In this document: positions 2,914-7,603 of the stretch, piece by piece | Numbering within the stretch: position 1 is the first letter of the stretch | Layout of the letters: each line of letters starts with the position of its first letter | Assembly: GCA_007375785.1 (NCBI GenBank) | Contig: VMEY01000042.1 | Location: 1-7,603 of the forward strand | Direction of reading: 5' to 3' | Origin: Parcubacteria group bacterium Athens0416_74 | GTDB taxonomy: Bacteria > Patescibacteriota > Minisyncoccia > Phycocordibacterales > UBA2100 | DNA: 7,603 nt | Translations under genes and position numbers: made by a program | Notes under the pieces: generated by a model | What the model saw: the letters and a program-made list of their open reading frames with translations, nothing else | What the model was told of the DNA's origin: nothing | Databases searched by the model: none

Positions 2914-4638
2914 TTATCGCAGGTACTCGGGTCGATTTGCCACGAGCCAATGAAAGAACGGCGCCATAGCGGGAGAGGCGCCCGCGAGCGTCCCGGCCGG
3001 AGCGCGCTCAAGGACGACCGCATAGGCGTATCGAGGCTCGTCTGCGGGCCAGAAGCCTACGGACCACGAGTTCATGGCTTCGTTGCGTGCACCGAGCTGT
3101 GCTGTACCCGTCTTTGCGGCAATCTGTATGCCCGCAATGTTGAGCGATTTGACCGTGGCATCACGTCTATCCGATGTCACAGCGAGGCGCATGCCTTCGC
3201 GCGCGACCTGAAGATATTGGTCTTGTATACCAATATCCCTGTACTCAGGTGTTGAGCTCGCGAGCAGTTGTGGCTTGAGGAGCTTACCGCCGTTGGCTAT
3301 GGCAGCAGTAAAGCGCACTGCATGGAGCGGAGATATTTGGAATCCGTACTGCCCGATAGATGTGTGATACGTATTACCGATGCGCCATGGGTCATCGGGA
3401 CCAAAGACTTCCGCTTTCCACTCAGGCGTCGGAATGATGCCTTCTCTGTCTCCCTTTAAATCAATGCCGGTGACACTCGCAAGCCCAAAACGCTTCGAAT
3501 ACTCATCGATCTTGTAGATTCCGAGACCCTTTTGTGAGCCAAATCCTCCACCTATCACATAGAAATACTCGTCCGACGAGACCGCGATTGCGGTACGCAT
3601 GTCGACGAGGCCGTGTACGGTCCAATCGCGAAATATTGATGGCGCATCTGGGTTGTACGGATTGGGAAGTACGAGCGCTCCCGTCGAGAGGATTTGCTTC
3701 TCTGGACTGATAATCCCCTCTTGCAAAGCGGCCGCCGCAAACATCGGCTTCACGATAGATCCAGGCGTATAGAGACCTGACACAGCACGGTTGAGAAGCG
3801 GTGTGCGTGAGTCGTTGGAGGCGGCGCGCACCGCTGCGTTGTCTCCCGCGACAAACGCGGAGTGGTCGTATTCTGGAAACGATGTAAGCGCGAGCAATTC
3901 ACCTGTGTGCACGTCCATAATCACGGCGGCACCTCCCTTGAATCCGTGTGTACTCGCGTGCGCGGCGAGTTGCGAGTAGAGCTTGCTCTGAAGCTCCGCA
4001 TCGATTGCGAGCGTAAGGTCCGTACCGTTTTGCGGAGGCACGACGATATTCTCGCGCTCGACCTCGCCAAGCGCGTTGGTCTCGATAATGGCGCTGCCAT
4101 TTTGTCCTGCCAGGAGATCGTCAAAAGATAGCTCCATGCCCGAAACACCTGCGTATTCCTCTCTCCACCACTTACCTTTCGCGTCCGCTTTCGGGTACTG
4201 TAAAAAACCAACCACGTGTGATAGACCCGGTTGCGGACTATACATACGGAGCGCAAACATATCAGAGTTCGACGCTACCTCGCCGAGGGTCGAGGAAGCA
4301 CTTTGCGCCTCATTCCACGCGAGCTCTTCCCCTCTTCTGTCGTATATGACACCGCGAGTCGCAAAGATGAGCGAACGATCGAGCGTGTTCTCTTTTGAGA
4401 TTTTCGCGTACTTCTCTCCGCTTGAGACCTGCAGCGAAAACGCGCGATATCCAAACCCTGCGACAACAAGCGCAAAGCACACACCCACGGCAAAAATGGC
4501 CTTTACCGCGACAGGCTTTTCTACGCGGCCCTCGAATTGACTCGAACTGAGTTCCGGCAGATTGCTTGAATCAAGAAAAATATCCTCAGGTGCTATCTCG
4601 CGAATACTGCGGAGTCGCCTCTGTCTGCGAAATATCAT
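2914..4638 (-). CDS. mrdA: Penicillin-binding protein 2, elongasome transpeptidase
   Basis: A class B PBP that cross-links lateral-wall peptidoglycan with the MreBCD complex at the outer face of the cytoplasmic membrane. Residue numbers are for the 575-aa reading from GTG at 4641. A cytoplasmic tail (1-45) is followed by one transmembrane helix (about 47-68), a short pedestal containing TRGVIYDRRGEELAWN (95-110) and SHVVGF (141-146), and the linker YAGVSGME (163-170). The transpeptidase domain has the catalytic SIVK (295-298), SSD (355-357, the PBP2 form of SxN) and KTGT (510-513), so it is expected to be active. The pedestal between DRRG and HVVGF is only about 40 residues, clearly shorter than in E. 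coli PBP2. Start: ATG at 4638 or the GTG just before it; GAGG sits unusually close to both. It lies about 25 nt after mreD. Confidence 0.95.
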   Translation of the reverse strand: MIFRRQRRLRSIREIAPEDIFLDSSNLPELSSSQFEGRVEKPVAVKAIFAVGVCFALVVAGFGYRAFSLQVSSGEKYAKISKENTLDRSLIFATRGVIYDRRGEELAWNEAQSASSTLGEVASNSDMFALRMYSPQPGLSHVVGFLQYPKADAKGKWWREEYAGVSGMELSFDDLLAGQNGSAIIETNALGEVERENIVVPPQNGTDLTLAIDAELQSKLYSQLAAHASTHGFKGGAAVIMDVHTGELLALTSFPEYDHSAFVAGDNAAVRAASNDSRTPLLNRAVSGLYTPGSIVKPMFAAAALQEGIISPEKQILSTGALVLPNPYNPDAPSIFRDWTVHGLVDMRTAIAVSSDEYFYVIGGGFGSQKGLGIYKIDEYSKRFGLASVTGIDLKGDREGIIPTPEWKAEVFGPDDPWRIGNTYHTSIGQYGFQISPLHAVRFTAAIANGGKLLKPQLLASSTPEYRDIGIQDQYLQVAREGMRLAVTSDRRDATVKSLNIAGIQIAAKTGTAQLGARNEAMNSWSVGFWPADEPRYAYAVVLERAPAGTLAGASPAMAPFFHWLVANRPEYLR

Positions 4639-4663
4639 CACCTCACTATATACCGATGCACCA

Positions 4664-4909
4664 CTACCTCAAAAATTGCATGCGAAGCGGCTCAAACACC
4701 CACACGACAAAAAGTGCCCCAACGGTGAAATACGGAAGTGTGTACATAGAAAGCCCGAGGGGGAGCCACAAAAAATCGACGCAAAGACCGAGAAGTATTG
4801 CCTCCCACGACCGGTACCGTAGCGCGAGCGCCACGATACACAGTGCCGTGAGCCATGGAACTCCGAGAATGGCACTGAGGAACCCGACGCTGGCAATGGC
4901 GATTCGCAT
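4664..4909 (-). CDS. mreD: Short MreD-like membrane protein
   Basis: An 81-aa hydrophobic protein with about three membrane segments (roughly 3-18, 20-33 and 36-73, the last probably two passes). The stretch ILLGLCVDFLWLPLGLSMYTLPY (38-60) resembles the MreD pattern of GLxxDLxxxxPLGxxxxxY. Typical MreD is about 160 aa with five to six helices, so this is about half size. The assignment rests mainly on position: 7 nt after mreC and about 25 nt before mrdA, the standard mreB-mreC-mreD-mrdA order. ATG at 4909 is preceded closely by GGGG. It could instead be an unrelated small membrane protein that replaced MreD. Confidence 0.7.
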   Translation of the reverse strand: MRIAIASVGFLSAILGVPWLTALCIVALALRYRSWEAILLGLCVDFLWLPLGLSMYTLPYFTVGALFVVWVFEPLRMQFLR

Positions 4910-4916
4910 ACCCCAA

Positions 4917-5651
4917 TTATTGGATAGGCACGATGTAGATGTACCTGAGCGAAGCGAGGTTCACAGGCAAGCTTACAAGCACAGTCTGCTCGGCACTCGA
5001 GGTGTCCGAGTCGATATGACCCACAAGTCCTATGGGTCGCCCGCCAAGTTGCGGCGCTGTCACCACATCCCCCTCGTGTATCTCTATACCGCGCGGCATC
5101 ATCACTCGCGCGTTGCCTCCTCCGCGACCCTCAGCGGGCGCCACAGCGCCGTTCACGCTCGCATCCACCTCTGCGCCCCCTGCAAAGACTTCCGTTACGA
5201 GAGTCGTGCGCTGACCTACTTCACTCACCTTGCCCACCACGAATCCTCCTTCCGTGAGAACGAGACTCCCTACTGCTATTCCATCACTCTCACCCGCGCC
5301 CACAAGAAACGTGCCGTATGGAGAGGAGCGCACAGAAGAGACGACGGGCGCGGTGATGCCTTTTTCCTGCTGAGCCAGATGCAAGAGTGCACGGAGCAGT
5401 TCATTTTCTTGACGCGCGACTTCATACGCCGCTGCGTCTTCCGCACTTCTATCAAGTTGTGAGCGCAGTGATGCATTCTCTGTCGCGAGCGAACGATGTG
5501 ATGAAAAATATCCGGTATCGAATACGGCGCTCCTCATCTGAGCACTCGCCGTCCATACGCGCGAGACCGAGCGCTGCACGAGCGCACGCACTGAGCCACC
5601 CGAGACACTGTCGAGTATAAATAGTACAAGAACGAGGAGCGTCGCATACAT
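4917..5651 (-). CDS. mreC: Rod shape-determining protein MreC
   Basis: A bitopic membrane protein that links cytoplasmic MreB to PBP2 outside the membrane and activates it. The 244 aa comprise a transmembrane helix (about 2-14), a coiled coil with ENASLRSQL and QENELLRALL (58-92), and the beta-rich MreC domain (101-244) with SPYGTFLVGAGESDGIAVGSLVL (110-132) and GFVVGKVSEVGQRTTLV (136-152), a clear family match. The ATG at 5651 leaves no positively charged cytoplasmic tail before the helix. The same frame upstream is open and encodes a very basic stretch (SSYRRGAGGRRKL) but contains no ATG, GTG or TTG nearby. AGGAAG (5660-5655) serves as ribosome-binding site with short spacing. The first 118 nt overlap the mreB ORF in another frame. 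Confidence 0.93.
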   Translation of the reverse strand: MYATLLVLVLFILDSVSGGSVRALVQRSVSRVWTASAQMRSAVFDTGYFSSHRSLATENASLRSQLDRSAEDAAAYEVARQENELLRALLHLAQQEKGITAPVVSSVRSSPYGTFLVGAGESDGIAVGSLVLTEGGFVVGKVSEVGQRTTLVTEVFAGGAEVDASVNGAVAPAEGRGGGNARVMMPRGIEIHEGDVVTAPQLGGRPIGLVGHIDSDTSSAEQTVLVSLPVNLASLRYIYIVPIQ

Positions 5652-6667
5652 AAGCTTCCTACGGCCCCCCGCACCACGGCGGTAAGAGGATCGCTTGCCA
5701 CCATCACCGGCACACCGAGATTGCGCGTAAGATACTCGGGCAAGCCACGGATGAGCGCGCCGCCGCCTGCGAGGTAAATCCCGCGACGAATCACGTCGGA
5801 AAGAATCTCGGGTGGCGTGGTCTCCAGGACTTCTTTTACTGACTCAACGAGCTCTTCTATCGAGTGCCCGATTGCATTTCGCACGTCTTGGTCCGTGACC
5901 ATGATTTCTCGCGGCAGTCCGGTGACCAAATCGCGACCGCGAATTATCGCCTCCATGTGCTGTCTCGTCGGCGAAATGCTCGCAATCGCTATTTTCAACT
6001 CCTCGGCACTTTTCTCACCGATGAGCATTTTGTACTCATTGCGGATATGACTCACGATATCTTGATTGAATTTGTCGCCCGCGATGCGGACATTGCGAGC
6101 ATTCACGAGACCACCGAGCGACACGATCCCGATGTCGGTGGTGCCCCCGCCAATATCAATCACCATGCTTCCCTGCGGTTCGTGGACAGGCAGCTCTATA
6201 CCTATTGCGGCTGCCATAGGCTCCTCTATCACGTGCACCTCGCGCGCACCCGCGGCTCTCGCAGCATCGCGCACTGCGCGCACTTCCACAGACGTGATCC
6301 CGGAGGGCACGCCGACTGCTACCCTCGGACCGAGCAATTTTGAGCGACCCGCCTGTGCTTTATTTATGAGATACGAAAGCATCTCAGAGGTAATCTCGAA
6401 GTCCGAGATAACACCGTCGACGACAGGCTGTACAGACTGAATGTGCGCAGGAGTGCGGCCCATCATGTCTTTCGCCTGCTGGCCCACCGCGACCACCTGA
6501 CCGGTCTTTGTGTTTATCGCCACCATCGACGGTTCGTTGATGACAATGCCACGACCCTTTACGTATACGAGTGTATTTGCGGTGCCCAAATCGATACCAA
6601 TATCATTGGAAAATAAACCGAGCACCCTCTCTTTATACCCACGCAGCCGCTTCCCAAATGAACTCAT
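5534..6667 (-). CDS. mreB: Rod shape-determining protein MreB (actin-like), with an unusual C-terminal tail
   Basis: A bacterial actin homologue that polymerises on the inner membrane face and positions the elongasome. The 377 aa have an N-terminal basic helix (1-19), phosphate-1 motif DIGIDLGTANTLVYVKGRG (22-40), catalytic-region IEEPMAAAIG (147-156, E149 matching the conserved Glu), phosphate-2 motif VIDIGGGTTDIG (169-180) and adenosine motif YLAGGGALIRGL (298-309). The conserved domain ends normally through SDPLTAVVRG (325-334). The following 43 residues, rich in Arg, Ser, Cys and Tyr, do not look like MreB and overlap mreC in a different frame. The gene starts 2 nt after the proS stop, so translation is probably coupled. 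The tail may reflect a frameshift at the six-G run (see findings). Confidence 0.95.
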   Translation of the reverse strand: MSSFGKRLRGYKERVLGLFSNDIGIDLGTANTLVYVKGRGIVINEPSMVAINTKTGQVVAVGQQAKDMMGRTPAHIQSVQPVVDGVISDFEITSEMLSYLINKAQAGRSKLLGPRVAVGVPSGITSVEVRAVRDAARAAGAREVHVIEEPMAAAIGIELPVHEPQGSMVIDIGGGTTDIGIVSLGGLVNARNVRIAGDKFNQDIVSHIRNEYKMLIGEKSAEELKIAIASISPTRQHMEAIIRGRDLVTGLPREIMVTDQDVRNAIGHSIEELVESVKEVLETTPPEILSDVIRRGIYLAGGGALIRGLPEYLTRNLGVPVMVASDPLTAVVRGAVGSLCMRRSSFLYYLYSTVSRVAQCVRSCSARSRAYGRRVLR

Positions 6668-6669
6668 AG

Positions 6670-7603
6670 CTACTTGGCAAGCTGCTCTATTATCGCGCTG
6701 TCGCTCACAAACGTGGTGGTGCCGCTCGCACGAGCAACCACTTCCACGCCGCCTTGCGAGATGGTCTTCTCAGAGACTATGAGCCGCGTGGGAATGCCGA
6801 TGAGGTCACTGTCGGCAAACTTCTCGCCCGCGCGCACATCACGGTCATCATAGAGGACGTCGATGCCGTGCTCCCGCAACAGCTCATAGAGCTTGTCTGC
6901 TTCGGCGATGATATCCGCGTTGCCACCGGCGAGAGAAACAAGATGTACATCAAATGGTGCGACCGAAGCGGGCCATACCATCCCCTTCTCATCGGAGAGA
7001 ACTTCGACGATAGTGCCCATGAGCCGCGTCGTGCCAATCCCATAGCAGCCCATGATGGGTGTCGCGTCATTGCCGTCTTTGTCTTTAAAGGTGTATCCAA
7101 ACGCTTTCGGATACTTCTGCCCGAGGTCGAACACATTGCCCACTTCGGCCGCCGTGGCTTTCGCGAGCGTGCTTTTCCCGCACTTCGGACACGCATCGCC
7201 CTCTTTCGCTTTTGAGACTTCGATGTTTGCACAGTGTGTGCACGCCGCGCAGTAGACGATGTCGTCTTCCCCCGCATCCGTCAGCACCATAAACTCATAC
7301 GACAATTTCTCACTGAAAGCGCCTCCCGATGCTTCGGTCACTTTCGCGACCAGTCCGCAGCGCTCGTACACTTTCAAGTACGCCTCCTTGGCTTTTTCGT
7401 AAAATCTATCGAAATCCTCCTGCGTCTCGTGGAAACTGTACATGTCTTTCATCCCAAATTCGCGACCGCGCATGATGCCGCTTTTCGCACGCAATTCGTC
7501 ACGATACTTTTGTCCTATCTGGTAGATGGCGACCGGGATATCTCGGTATGATGCCGCATATTCCTGTGCGATAGGCGTAACGATCTCCTCCTCACTCTGT
7601 CCC
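6670..7603 (-). CDS. proS: Prolyl-tRNA synthetase, C-terminal part, cut by window edge; no large editing insertion
   Basis: Charges tRNA-Pro with proline. The frame is open to the right edge and the last 310 residues are visible, with stop TAG at 6670-6672. Near the start of the visible part is class II motif 2: YQIGQKYRDELRAKSGIMRGREFGMKDMYSF (about residues 29-59 of the fragment). Then come the YEFM and AGEDDIVYC segments, a Cys cluster CAACTHC ... CPKCG, EVGNVFDLGQKYPKAFG, the motif 3 region MGCYGIGTTRLMG, and the C-terminal anticodon-binding domain (from about APFDVHLV). In typical bacterial ProRS an INS editing domain of about 180 aa sits between the GED...AN.E segment and the EVGHIF segment; here the gap is only about 30 residues with a CPKCG motif. 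This implies loss of cis editing of Ala-tRNA-Pro. Two tRNA-Pro genes lie in the same window. Confidence 0.95.
   Translation of the reverse strand, partial: GQSEEEIVTPIAQEYAASYRDIPVAIYQIGQKYRDELRAKSGIMRGREFGMKDMYSFHETQEDFDRFYEKAKEAYLKVYERCGLVAKVTEASGGAFSEKLSYEFMVLTDAGEDDIVYCAACTHCANIEVSKAKEGDACPKCGKSTLAKATAAEVGNVFDLGQKYPKAFGYTFKDKDGNDATPIMGCYGIGTTRLMGTIVEVLSDEKGMVWPASVAPFDVHLVSLAGGNADIIAEADKLYELLREHGIDVLYDDRDVRAGEKFADSDLIGIPTRLIVSEKTISQGGVEVVARASGTTTFVSDSAIIEQLAK

Noticed and set aside
4566..5462. Open reading frame of 298 codons on the plus strand
   Set aside because: Antisense to mreC, mreD and the start of mrdA, all of which have clear family signatures or operon logic; composition is typical of an antisense shadow.
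1..7603. CRISPR array, integrase, transposase or toxin-antitoxin genes
   Set aside because: No regularly spaced direct repeats and no protein with such signatures were seen on either strand.

Overview
The window looks like chromosomal DNA of a reduced-genome bacterium, most likely a member of Candidatus Patescibacteria (CPR, Parcubacteria-like). This is inference: the protein set is a compact cell-wall and shape cluster with shortened members (an 81-residue MreD, a PBP2 with a reduced pedestal, a ProRS without the usual editing insertion). Several genes have promoters so close to the start codon that they look leaderless, and none of the four tRNA genes encodes its CCA end. No species can be named from sequence alone.

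Layout. Positions 1-772 hold the N-terminal 257 codons of ribose-phosphate pyrophosphokinase (prs, minus strand, cut by the window edge). Positions 798-1374 are a minus-strand tRNA block: tRNA-Pro(GGG), tRNA-Pro(CGG) and tRNA-Val(CAC), separated by unusually structured DNA. Positions 1375-1539 form a divergent control region with promoters for tRNA-Val (minus) and tspO (plus) and one copy of a hairpin repeat. A TspO/MBR membrane protein (1546-2016) and tRNA-Ala(CGC) (2058-2128) follow on the plus strand. The 3' end of tRNA-Ala is repeated exactly 160 bp further on, around a 142-bp hairpin-rich insert. A bidirectional terminator (2303-2348) separates this from a long minus-strand cluster, read right to left: proS (cut by the right edge), mreB, mreC, mreD, mrdA (PBP2), then greA with its own promoter.

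How the genes work together. MreB, MreC, MreD and PBP2 form the core of the elongasome that directs lateral peptidoglycan synthesis; their spacing (2 nt between proS and mreB, overlap of mreB and mreC, 7 nt between mreC and mreD, about 25 nt between mreD and mrdA) indicates one transcription unit. GreA, ProRS, Prs and the tRNAs are housekeeping functions of transcription, translation and nucleotide supply.

The most unusual part is the tRNA neighbourhood. tRNA-Pro(CGG) sits inside long inverted repeats that could extend its acceptor helix by tens of base pairs in the precursor. A hairpin with an identical 11-nt loop but covarying stem occurs twice (905-931 and 1462-1490), each next to a copy of a tRNA-Pro 3' end. 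The tRNA-Ala 3' end is duplicated around a small insert. Together these suggest a family of small, structured elements associated with tRNA 3' ends. A second point of interest is the mreB/mreC junction, where a run of six G places the two genes in an overlapping arrangement that a one-base slip would resolve.
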